DNA of 60,000 bases from Polytrichum commune (lineage: Eukaryota > Streptophyta > Polytrichopsida > Polytrichales > Polytrichaceae), in contig OX485806.1 of NCBI GenBank assembly GCA_950295325.1, positions 10,604,001-10,664,000 on the forward strand, read 5' to 3'. Positions 50,516-60,000 of the stretch are shown here, piece by piece. Below the pieces are notes generated by a model. The model did no database searches, was not told where the DNA came from, and worked only from the letters and a program-made list of their open reading frames with translations. Position 1 is the stretch's first letter, and each line of letters opens with the position of its first letter. The position numbers and the translations under genes are program-made.

Positions 50516-51520
50516 TAACTTGAAGTCTCTCGAATCCACAAAATGGTTCTAGCTCGTCCAATCTTACAACATGCATGTATTGGGCTTTATCCAGTGCATG
50601 GTAGGGCAACTCAAACAAAACATAACTTATCAATTCAATGAATGGAAAAACTGACCGCTAGTTATACAGATGAACCCGTTGAGTTTGAAAAACAATTGAT
50701 TGAAATTCAAAACTAGAAGAAATTTACCGATCGTTTTAGAGGTGTTTAGAGAATGTGTCTCAAATTAATAAAGAAAACCCGAAAGATCTTAACATGTAAC
50801 CAATTGGACTTGGAATCACAAGGATCTCAAACCGATTATGTCCAAAAACCTCCCCTAACATTGTAGGCATTAGGATCCAACATTTTAGCCCCACCATCCA
50901 TGGGAGGGATATTAGTTGGGTCTCCCCCGGAATCTAGGGACCACCTCTCAACTTGAGATGAACTTGCCAATTGCTTGCTTTTGACTTCCACAACGTGTGC
51001 ACATTGAGTGATGTGGTATCGTATATTGTTGGATTGCTATGTACTAGGTGAATGCATGGCATCAATACCCAACATCCAATAATGGTCTCAAAGAGCTCAC
51101 CCGTTCGGTATGAATATAGTTGATACTTTGGTGGGGGTATCACAAGATGACACTCATATCTTTACAACTCCGAATCACTATTGGGCTAATATCATCCTAA
51201 TATCATCCTATTGTTCTAAGATATAATATCACACTACGGTAGTATGAAGGTACTTGTACTTGTATGGTATATACTTGGAGTCCCCGGGCGGGGGGGGGGG
51301 GTCATTCTTCACACCATGTACAAACTATTGTGAGTGGAAAAAGAGGTATTATTTGAGGCACAAGCGTACATAATATACATAAAGGGGGAGGTGTTGTTTC
51401 TCCTCCATTGTGTACAAATAAAAAAGGCTAATTAGAACCTTAAAAATTTGAGGTAGATGTGCAACATGCTTCCTAAAGTTTAGAGAAGAAATTGACAATA
51501 GACGTATATTGTAGTGTGTA

Positions 51521-51568
<48 letters not shown>

Positions 51569-52060
51569 TGTTTCTTTATTTGTTTCTTTTCAATGAAAAG
51601 TGGAAGTGGATTGTATGGTTTGTATAAATTATTATTTCATGATGTGGATTTTGTGTATGTAGTGGAGACATTTGTCACATTAAGCTAAAAACCTTAGTAT
51701 AAGTACATGAGTCTATTAATTAGTGTACCATAAGTATGTACTCTTGTAATTTTCTTTATATTGTGTCTTGTTTACATGGATTCTTGAGTGATATAACAAT
51801 AAAAATGATACCAGTCCAAATATGGCAACAACCATGAACCATTTTATAAGCATATTTCTTTGCAGTCAAATGGAAGCCATTGACAATATTGTAGAGGGCT
51901 CCCTATTTCCATCTTTACATGTAATTTCCAGATGGGATACAAATGATTTGTGATGAATTTGAGCATGACACGTGGCAATTTTTAAAAAGAAAATCATTAT
52001 TTTGTGTCAGAAATACAAAGCCTCTACGGGCATCCCCTAGAACATCGGGTAGATCCCTAA
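50516..52060. other. Intergenic between the two Tourist-like copies
   Basis: Positions 50625-50870 are the direct-repeat partner of 22141-22390. Positions 51300-51750 are the partner of 29020-29465, here interrupted by a (TA)n run of about 30 bp at 51530-51562. A G tract of about 14 bases lies at 51285-51301. No gene is seen. Confidence 0.5.
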
Positions 52061-52415
52061 GGGTTGGTTACAAACTAGGTCCCAAGTCCTAAGTCTCAAG
52101 TCACTTGAGGTCAATCCTTGTAATCTCAATTGTTGAGAGCATGGAAGTTGGGACTTACCGTTTCACATGGGGTCCCAAGTCCTAAGTCCCAAGCACGACA
52201 TTTGGAGGTGAGGCTTGGGACTTGTGTTGAGAGTTGGATTGAGCAAAAAGCTAGACCCAACTCTCAACACAAGTCCCACAATTACATTTGCATAATTTAA
52301 CCAAGATCAACTTTAATGATAATTGACCATATTTTAATGGTTTCTTGAGGCTCAAAAGTTGGGACTTGCAAACATGAGTGGGACTTGGGACTTGGGACCC
52401 CATATGAACCGGTCC
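52061..52415. mobile_element. Tourist-like hairpin MITE, copy 2 (TAA duplication)
   Basis: A 355-bp element between TAA at 52058-52060 and 52416-52418. It is closely related to 50152-50515 over its whole length, including GGTCCCAAGTCCTAAGTC, GAGAGCATGGAAGTTGGGAC, the central GAGAGTTGG...CCAACTCTC fold and GGGACTTGGGACTTGGGACC. Both copies are in the same orientation, about 1.9 kb apart. Confidence 0.85.
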
Positions 52416-52418
52416 TAA

Positions 52419-55400
52419 GCTTCATATATATCCCATGAGAAGGCTAAACAATGCTGAGTCATTACAAAATAGCATTGGGAGCATCCTCAAAAAACAAATA
52501 TGAAAACCCTTGATTATGAGAAGGTTTTCATGGCTTAAACATAGCTAAAGTGTAAGAAAATAAGCTAGTTACCGTACCAAGGCCCTTTGATTCGGCACTC
52601 TCATTACCCAAATATAAGTTTCTCGTGCTAAACCTAAGAGCAAGATGCAGTAAATGAGCCTATTATTGGTTATGGTATTTTGAGAATGTAGGCCCGTCTT
52701 TTTGAACACGTGTCTTCATGTTGTCCATACTTATATCCAACCTTACCAATTCAACTCTCAAGAATAGGTCTACGATTATGACAAGTGAGTGAAAAGGTTT
52801 ACATGTGACCGTAGACCACGTGCAAAGTGTCCACTATAAGCCTTCCAAGCTACGATTAATCAAGAAGAATGATGTAGTCGAAGTTGAGTTTAACCCCTAT
52901 ACTATGCCTAAGAAGCCATAAAGTGGTTGATGGTGATTATACCATAGAGGGCTCTCTCTTTCGATCCAAAAAAAAAATCTTCGTTCAAAGTTTGCCACAT
53001 GCCGTGCACACATTCGCTAAGACCCACTTGTGTCCCATGTAGAAACTACATTTCATTATTAAACATGAAATAGAACACCCTCTACGGTATTGGCACTTTC
53101 ATGTTAGAAAGAGCAAACTTCCAAGAAGATCATTCCATGCATTATTTAACTTAGAGTAATTTTGTCACTTTAATGGCACACACCTTATGATCAAGTGTAA
53201 AGTGACTATTTTTCAAAAAAAGGAAAGAAAGTGGTTAATGCCGAGAAAAATGTTCTCTTATTGAAATAGTTACTATACAAGAAACTTTTGAACAATTTTA
53301 ATATCTTGGAGGAGATCTTCTTCTTCTTTCTTTTTCTTTAGGGTGTTTGTGGTTATGTTGCAAACCTTGCACCATCATCCAAACATACAAAGTTTCAAGT
53401 GGATATTTTCTATACAATATGGAATCCTTTAGACCATGGCTTTTGTGGTGTAGATGAGAGTCTGCTTGGAATCCTATATAATCCAACCTTGGATTTGGTG
53501 CACAAGTCTTGTTATAATATATAACTAGTAAATGTACGTTGTGTTTGTAAAAAACATCCATCCACAATGGTGTTTCGACCTCATCATTTCTTAAAGTATG
53601 TGGATAAATGGGATTGATATTGTCTAGCTATCATGGACTTCATAAATCGGTTTCCACAAATTCTATAAGTTTCCATCTTCATAGTTCAAAGCATTTCATT
53701 TTGGTAGGGGATTCCAATTGAGATAAAGATATGTATAGTTGGGTCATCTTAAAAATGCAATCGGGGCAATGAAAGTGGAGAGAGATACATTCTCTTTGGC
53801 AATTTATTTATATAACCATATGATTCACCACATGGAGGAAGCGTGACTTGCTTGAGAACTTTGAACCAACATGTGGATAGAATATGACTCTCAAGTAGGT
53901 TAGTCACCACAACATTGGAGTATGAAGAATAGAAATGCAGTTGCGTGCACATATACAAGACAATGACCTTCTTTGAAATGGCTTCTTCTTTACACTATGT
54001 GGAGGGAAATGCTTCACTTTTGTCATGATGTGGATCCCTTGGTTTCTTTCTTTTGCTAGATCTTTTTTGGCATGGCAAAGGGGAATTGGTGCTAATGAAT
54101 CAAGTCTCAATGTGAACCCAAACCCTACCAAAGATGTAGGCAAATTATGCAAGCCAACATTTGGTTTTCAGTTTTCCAGCTCTTAAGTGTTGTAGTGTAC
54201 GGTGTAGGAGGAGACCTTGGTTGATGAAGATACATCAAGGCCATCTCCATTGCCACCACCACACCTCCCTCCAATCCTACTCCAAAGCAACAGTGGAGGA
54301 GCTTGTGGAATACTATGTATAATGGCAGAGGCACCCACTACAATACCAATTGCTACTCTATATGTAATATCACTACTTTGGGTCCGTGCCGTTCGGCATG
54401 TTGTGCATGTGGTTATGAAATAGTGTCTCGGGCCATCCCCACATTGTCCACTTAACATGTTGTCATTGACAACCAATAGATTTAGAACATTGAAACAACC
54501 ACTGCATTAATGCCCATGCAACCTTGTTGTTCCAAAGTTCTGGATTATATTTAGATAATCTATAGGTGTGTAAGAAATAATGTGCATGTGTTTATATTGA
54601 TAGAGTAGTAAGTTAGAGGTTAATACAAAGCACACATTATTATGAAGATCTCACTTTCTAAGATTGAATAAAGTGCCCTCTATATTCATACATCAAAATG
54701 ATGCCCTCTTTGTTTGGTCCCTTTGAGGAGCACTTTACACTATGGCCAAAGGCCACACCACGAGATTATCATTTGAAGGCTGCACCATGGAAAATTGAAA
54801 TTAGACTAAAGTGTACTAATGGTCTTAATGTAGTGTAGTGTAGTGTAAAGATATTCATAGTTGTGGTCTCAACTGAATGTTATTTCATTACCATCTATTC
54901 ACAAGTGCCCTTCTACACAATGAATTACAATGAATCAAGGGCTATGAGATTTGAAGTGTCACGATCGTTTGCTTTTGAGCCCCTTTTGAGTTAGAGGCGC
55001 GTCTTTGAGGGGGGGCTCGATGCAAGATTCAATAGAGCATGACTACTATCCACTGCATGTCATTTAGGACCATGTGTATGTTTGTTTATTCATTAAAACT
55101 TCCTTAATTTCATATGCCCTCAAGCTTTAGTGTAAAAGAAGTGGGATGGTCTTGGCATTTTTCACCAATGAGATTCTAGATTTTCAATGGCATGGGCAAG
55201 TATGATGCATCGAAGAGCTCTTGAGAGAGGGGCCTCTAAGTTATGACATGATTGGTAGGCAATGAGAATTTTGAATATAAGGTAGAGGGTGCTTAAACCA
55301 ACACTTTAAGCTATTGCACATACATATAGCTACATGGTTGATATAAAAAAAATATTCATATTAGCCTTTGTTCTAAACATAGGTATAAAGAGAGAGAAAA

Positions 55401-56180
55401 TATTTTTAGCCTCAATTAGACATTTGATGAATATTCAAAGTCAAAACCACTAGCTTCCTTAAACCAATATATAGGCCCCGTGTATGACGACCTTGGATAT
55501 GATGAGGACCCCCACCTTCATTGCCTAGAACTAACAGAACATGGTTGGGTACTAGACCCGGGCTAGATCAAAGACCAACTAATAACGGTGCGCAAAGCCA
55601 CATGGCGACCTCCATGAACCCACCTAGTTCGCTTGCAAAACCATCACCTTGCATCTTGGGTACCAACCCCCTTTGTGGTTTGTGGGCCTACCCCCCCCCC
55701 CCTAGTGTATAGAACGGCTAGAATAGGCATTGACAAGCCACCCTAAACTCACCTTGAACCAACCTGAGATAGAGTGGAGCCCGTTACCTACCCTACATGA
55801 AGGTAGTGGAGATCGCTATAAGGTGGTGCCACTAATGACACCTAAAAGCGTCACTCCGTGGGCCCATACACTCCTACACCATGGGGAACACTTCAAGGTA
55901 GTAGAGTCTTGATGATTGGGAGGCGTTTATAGGTGTTGGTTTTGGGTGGGGTGTTGGTTTTAGCACCCTCTACCTTATATGAACTCTAGAGGTGAGACAC
56001 ATCATGCAGTTTTACTTTTTATTTTTTATTTTATTTTTTAAGAAAAGAAAGAAAGAAGAAGAAGCACAAAACCCAATGGTAGTGGCCCGTTTGCGGCTCT
56101 ATGAGTGGAGTGCTCTAAAGTATCCCTCGGTGCCCTATAAAGTAGCGTTGCCCCCTCTAAAATAGCGTTGGAGGGGAGTA
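52419..56180. other. Intergenic: dispersed repeats, no secure gene
   Basis: Positions 54950-55230 match 13680-13930 in direct orientation. A stretch at 54180-54480 has overlapping open frames on both strands with more balanced composition than its surroundings, but no domain, start context or splice partner supports a gene. A C tract lies near 55691-55702. Confidence 0.4.
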
Positions 56181-56183
56181 TGG

Positions 56184-56192
56184 TGTATATAC
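56184..56192 (+). promoter_or_regulatory. Possible TATA box of the bS21 gene
   Basis: TGTATATAC lies about 180 bp upstream of the ATG at 56369, followed by a C-rich leader (CAAACCCCCAACCCTAATTCC near 56245). This spacing is reasonable, but there is no other support. Confidence 0.3.
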
Positions 56193-56368
56193 AAGGCATA
56201 TACTTGGTTAAAATCAAGCCTTGTGTATACACTCAAAACCCTTCAAACCCCCAACCCTAATTCCTCGCCATCGCTTCGTGTCTCTGTTGTTACGATTGAC
56301 CGAATTGCAGCATTGTTTCTCTCTCGAGATTACAGTTGTAGGGGCATGCGCAATTGAGCCAAAAAACC

Positions 56369-58508
56369 ATGGGAGCCCTGAGGAGCTTCTGCGTCCGGAG
56401 CCTGCAGAGGCTCTCCACCTCGCCCAGTACATCGTCGACCGCGATCTTTCCGCCATTGGGGCACTCCTCTGCCGCTTCGTCCCCGCTCGTACAGACGTGG
56501 CAGCGCTTTCTCTCGTCCAAATCTTCGCAAGGTGAGAAATAGACAGCTTCGCAGTTTAGTTTGGTTGTGGTGAGCTAGGGCTAGGTAAGCTGGAATTTGG
56601 CCATGGAGACATCTCGAAATGCAAGTGACCAGCGGTCGATGTTAAGTTAGTGTTGATACATAAACCTTTAGGGTTTAATGTTTTCGCAGTGCTAACTCAA
56701 CATCGAGCTAATGATTCATTCAACATTGCTTCAACTCGGAATTGTAATCCTATGTTTGGTAGGCATTGATTCAATGTTGTAGGTTTGATGTGAATGAATC
56801 AATGTGAAGTCAGTGTTGATGATTTATGAATTTAGAGTTTTTTGATATACGGGGAGTCTCACGTTTACAAAACACTGACAGTTCTTCCGAATCTTGTGCT
56901 CTTGGCGAGTGCACCGGTTAAGGTTACAATGCAAGTGGCCAGCGGTCAATGTCGAGTTAGTGTTTGATACATACCCTTCAGGATTCAACATTCTTCAGTG
57001 CTAATTCAACATCTTGCTAATGGTTGTTTCAACATTGATTCAATGCGTAATTCAGGCTTTTAGGTCTTGCAATTGGGACCCTATGTTTGGTGTTAATTCA
57101 ATGTTTTGTTTTGATTTGATCGCATTGATGTGAAATCAGTGTTAATGATATATGAGTTTAGAGGTTTGTGATATATGGGAGCTTCAAGTTCAAGAATACT
57201 GACAGTTCTTTCAATCTGGTGCACTTAGGTGAGTACACTGGCTCAGTGGGGAATGTCCAGAGATTTGAGTTTTCAAGTTCCCCATGGATGGCTGGAAGAG
57301 CAGCATCCTTTGCAGCACAACTCCCAGGGTTGCAGCTAGGCCAAAAGGAGGGTACTACGTCACAGCAAGTAAGAACTGTGATGGTGGAAGTCGTTAAAGA
57401 TGACTTGGAGAGGGCGATGAGGAAAATGAAGAGAAGAATGAAGGATGATGGAAGTATTCGTTTGCTCAGAGAACGCCAGTCGTTCAGGAAACCCTCAGAA
57501 CTCAAGGTCCTGGCAAGGAAGGAAAGGGATAAACGAATTGCCAAAAAAGCCTTCAAGGAGAAACTGAAGTGGATTCAGAACCAAAGATCCAGGTACGACA
57601 TTATGCTCCACATACACTTATCTTCTGTCTGCAAGAACAATCAGGATCTTGAATGTCAATGTTTTCTTCCAACAGTCTCCCCTTGTCAAACACATTATTG
57701 TTGATGTACAAGATGCTCAATTAAATGTGGAATGGCTTTCTACCAGGCAACTTATATTACAAAGAGGGAATAAAACTTGCATAAAACCTTTGTTTCAGTC
57801 CACTGTCACGACACTCTTTCTGTATAGAAAATGAAGGGGCATATACAATTCATCAATTTTTTTCACTTTCTCTAGTGAGCAGTGTTCTCGGTTGACACAG
57901 GCTACAATTCATAACAGACATCGCTTGCCTATCTTTGTGTTTTGCTTGCCCCTAGAATTAAATTTAAAATGCAGTGTTTGTCCTGTGTCACCTCTACTTT
58001 TGTATTAGAGCTTCTCTAGTGCCTATAAGAATGTGCAAAGCATTTTAAAGGCCAAAGAAATAGCATTCAGCATCCAGTGACCAAATGTAAGACTCTTAGT
58101 TTGACCATTATTCTAGAATCCATTAGGCTGTGAGTTTCATTTAGGGGTTTAGGGTTTAGAGTCAGTAGCAAAGTTAGGAACCAAATTACCATATCAGGGG
58201 TTGGCATCTTCAGACGCATAGTAATTCCAAATACATTGGTCTACTGTCTTCCAAATTCTGAGCTGATGTCTAGCTGAACTGTCTCCAAGTACCCTTTTAT
58301 TGCTCTCAAGGCTATCCCATAGTGCTCCTTGTGATGTGGTCCTTTCAAAAGTTTTATTGTATGTATGCATTGCATGTGACGATGAAATGTGCTAATATTT
58401 TGTGTGTGAAATTCATAAACCGAAATTTAGCAGTTGTGAATTGTACTTGGTTTTGAAGGGTTTGGAGGCTTGATGAAGTCATGGTTTGGTATGTGCAGAG
58501 GATTTTGA
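56369..58508 (+). CDS. Mitochondrial small-subunit ribosomal protein bS21m (three coding exons)
   Basis: Exons 56369-56531, 57229-57592 and 58499-58508 join in phase (163+364+10 nt) to give 178 residues. Residues 1-54 (MGALRSFCVRSLQRLSTSPS..., WQRFLSSKSSQ) are rich in Arg and Ser and nearly free of acidic residues, a typical mitochondrial presequence. Residues about 103-170 are the bS21 domain: VRTVMVEVVKDDLERAMRKM, KRRMKDDGSIRLLRERQSFR, KPSELKVLARKERDKRIAKK, AFKEKLKW. This is the basic helical protein that contacts 16S-type rRNA near the mRNA path of the small subunit. Donors are CAAG|GTGAG and CCAG|GTACG; acceptors are CACTTAG|GT and ATGTGCAG|AG. The last exon adds only the end of an Arg codon plus Gly-Phe-stop; it was chosen because phase and acceptor fit, and reading through instead adds 27 unlikely residues. 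A plastid location is less likely given the leader. Confidence 0.8.
56611..57250. repeat. Two-copy tandem duplication in intron 1 of the bS21 gene, crossing the exon 2 border
   Basis: GCAAGTGACCAGCGGTCGAT at 56621 recurs as GCAAGTGGCCAGCGGTCAAT at 56931 (310 bp apart). The rest of the unit follows in order (TTAGTGTT, CAGTGCTAAYTCAACATC, CCTATGTTTGGT, CTGACAGTTCTT). The second unit ends in GTGCACTTAGGTGAGTACAC, which includes the acceptor and start of exon 2. The first unit has the relic GTGCTCTTGGCGAGTGCACC at 56896, where the acceptor AG is changed to GG. Indels make the offset at that end 323 bp. Confidence 0.85.
57593..58498 (+). other. Intron 2 of the bS21 gene
   Basis: A 906-bp intron between GTACGACA and a pyrimidine-poor but clean acceptor, GGTATGTGCAG. 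It is AT-rich, and no repeat or other gene is visible. Confidence 0.5.
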
Positions 58509-59516
58509 GCTGGCATGGCTTGAAGATTCTGGGCGAACCTGGAGATTCTTTATGTTGTGTGCAAACTGAGCTTCTCTGTCATATAGGGAAAACAGATAGA
58601 ATTGAAATTTGAAGAATAGTTTTGGTGGACAAATACCATGGCATCACCAAGCTTACCATACTCATGTGGAGAGACATTTTAGCAATAAATTTATACTTTT
58701 CCTGTTACATTTGGCAATCATCATCAAGCTTTCTGACATCAGACGGATATCCACAGTATAGCTTCTAATTCATAGTGGATAGACCGCAAACTTTGTGTGA
58801 TGCTGATGATATTTCCCTTTACCGTTTTCAAGTAGCATTGAACTGTATGTTGCATCACTGGTACTTGCATATGGTGTGGTTTTGTGACTGATTGATTTTC
58901 TCTAGTGACATGAGATATGCAAAGGTTTATATTTCTATTTATAGATGCATATGGAGTTACATGAATTTGAACACTTCTGTTGTGCACTTGCTTGATGTAT
59001 TTGCATTCCCTAGGATATAAAAATGACTACCTTTTTGGTAGAGTGATGCGGCACTCAACCAAGTATTCAGTAACGGGTTGAAGTTTCAATCATTGAGCCA
59101 ATTCATCTTCAATATTGGTTGATAGCACTAAGCAAGGTCACAACTTAGGTTTTTTGGCAAAGCTTGTTATATGGATTGCTGTTTGCAGAAATATTAGACT
59201 CAATACCTACAGTATGTACCTCATGTACTCATTTGCTTGTCTAGGAACACAAATAAGCCAAGACCATTGACTCAAAAAATTATGTACAATATTGTACTTA
59301 AGAGCAGATGCCAAAATTTAGGAGATAACCCCCTCTGGATGCACGACTCCCAATGCCAATAGCCTGAATGGGCAAATGTGGCACATTGTTGGAGACTGTT
59401 GAAGAGTCAGTGTTAATTTCAACTGTTCGTTGTAGTATTGTTTATATATCTTCTAGGAAGTAAACCAAGAGATTGAACCTATCAACTCCATAAATTCAAA
59501 GTTCATTGCTTCTAAG
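58509..59516. other. 3' UTR of the bS21 gene and spacer or intron before the next gene
   Basis: AT-rich sequence with no coding exon recognised. The bS21 poly(A) site must lie in the early part. If the exon at 59517 is internal, part of this stretch belongs to the next gene. Confidence 0.4.
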
Positions 59517-60000
59517 AAGATGTCGTTGAGGGAAGAAGCCAATTCCACGACATATACAACCTTCATCCAATGACATCTATCAAAACAGGACAGGTGCTCG
59601 GACTCACATTCAATAGACATCAAGACTATAACAAACCTGAGGGATACTTGCTAATATTTCCATTACAAGGTGAAGGGTTAGGGCGCTTTTACACTGTGGC
59701 CAGGAGCTGTGACCATGACATTGTGAGGGTCCTTGAAATTCATCCAAAGACTGTCCCACAAACAATTGAAATCGAGGTTTGTCAGTCCTTTTGAGAATAG
59801 TGTGTATATATATGCAACTGGGTTCAGAGCCGAATGCTATTTCATAAGGACCTTATTTATGTCGACCTGCCACAGTGCTGTGATTCGCTTGTTCGTGCTA
59901 ATCACACTGTTTACCAAACCCAATGTGCAGGAACAGTACTTGAATTCAACACAGTGTGACGTCAAAGTCACTGAGCATTTGTCAAATGAACGTCATTCAG
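59517..60000 (+). CDS. Unrecognised gene, two exons, runs off the right edge
   Basis: Two open exons splice in phase: 59517-59776, ending ATCGAG|GTTTGT, and 59931 to beyond 60000, beginning after AATGTGCAG with GAACAGTACTTG. An acceptor-like GCTTCTAAG ends at 59516. The reading frame gives DVVEGRSQFHDIYNLHPM, then KTGQVLGLTFNRHQDY, PEGYLLIFPLQGEGLGRFYT, DHDIVRVLEIHPKTVPQ, TIEIE|EQYLNSTQCDVKVT. Composition is clearly protein-like, unlike the intergenic frames. An ATG at 59570 could be the start; otherwise the frame begins in an upstream exon. I do not recognise the family. It could be a host gene or a decayed element-encoded protein. Confidence 0.5.

Noticed and set aside
51285-51301. Long G or C homopolymers here and near 8657, 38030 and 55691
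   Set aside because: No inverted partner found; they could be element relics or assembly noise, so they are not called as elements.
54183-54476. 97-codon minus-strand ORF in a stretch of balanced composition
   Set aside because: Open frames on both strands overlap, and no motif or exon border supports either one.
56221-56535. 104-codon plus-strand ORF overlapping bS21 exon 1
   Set aside because: A different frame from the presequence, with no domain and no splice continuation.
1-60000. LTR retrotransposon or reverse-transcriptase genes, tRNA or rRNA genes, CRISPR arrays
   Set aside because: No polyprotein motifs, no tRNA cloverleaf with a GTTC-loop in context, no rRNA similarity and no regularly spaced short repeats were recognised by eye.

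Overview
This is nuclear DNA from a land plant with a large, gene-poor genome. The gene models have introns with GT-AG borders. They encode a plastid-type acetylornithine aminotransferase with a transit peptide, a mitochondrial bS21 ribosomal protein with a presequence, and a long Ser/His/Gln-rich exon that looks like the N-terminal part of a plant transcription factor. I cannot place the species from the sequence. Gene density (three recognisable gene models plus one partial gene in 60 kb) and the absence of intact LTR-retrotransposon polyproteins fit several lineages, seedless vascular plants included.

Layout. 1-2.9 kb: first coding exon of a minus-strand, probably bHLH-type transcription factor gene; its DNA-binding part would lie beyond the left edge. 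3.9-5.1 kb: a tandem array of about 276-bp units upstream of that gene. 5.1-42 kb: an intergenic desert made of decayed dispersed repeats and short non-autonomous DNA transposons. Many of these can be delimited by terminal inverted repeats (TIRs) and target-site duplications (TSDs). They include an Emigrant/pogo-like element at 11.3 kb, a Harbinger-like element at 16.7 kb, a CACTA-like foldback at 33.4 kb, and several elements with G-tract termini and 8-bp TSDs at 20.1, 25.2 and 39.8 kb. A 3.2-kb imperfect palindrome occupies 33.9-37.1 kb, and each arm is interrupted by a different transposon. 42.0-47.6 kb: a complete six-exon acetylornithine aminotransferase gene on the minus strand. 47.6-56.2 kb: a second repeat-rich desert with a perfectly delimited hAT-type MITE and two Tourist-like hairpin MITEs. 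56.4-58.5 kb: a three-exon plus-strand gene for mitochondrial ribosomal protein bS21. 59.5-60 kb: start of, or internal exons of, an unrecognised plus-strand gene that runs off the right edge.

The three recognisable genes have no common pathway (plastid arginine biosynthesis, mitochondrial translation, transcription). The most unusual signal is structural. Each of the three is associated with tandemly repeated non-coding units of about 120-320 bp. In the aminotransferase gene the unit appears to contain a copy of the 3' end of exon 1 with its splice donor. In the bS21 gene a duplicated intron segment reaches across the exon 2 border. Together with the large palindrome, these are the features I would follow up first.
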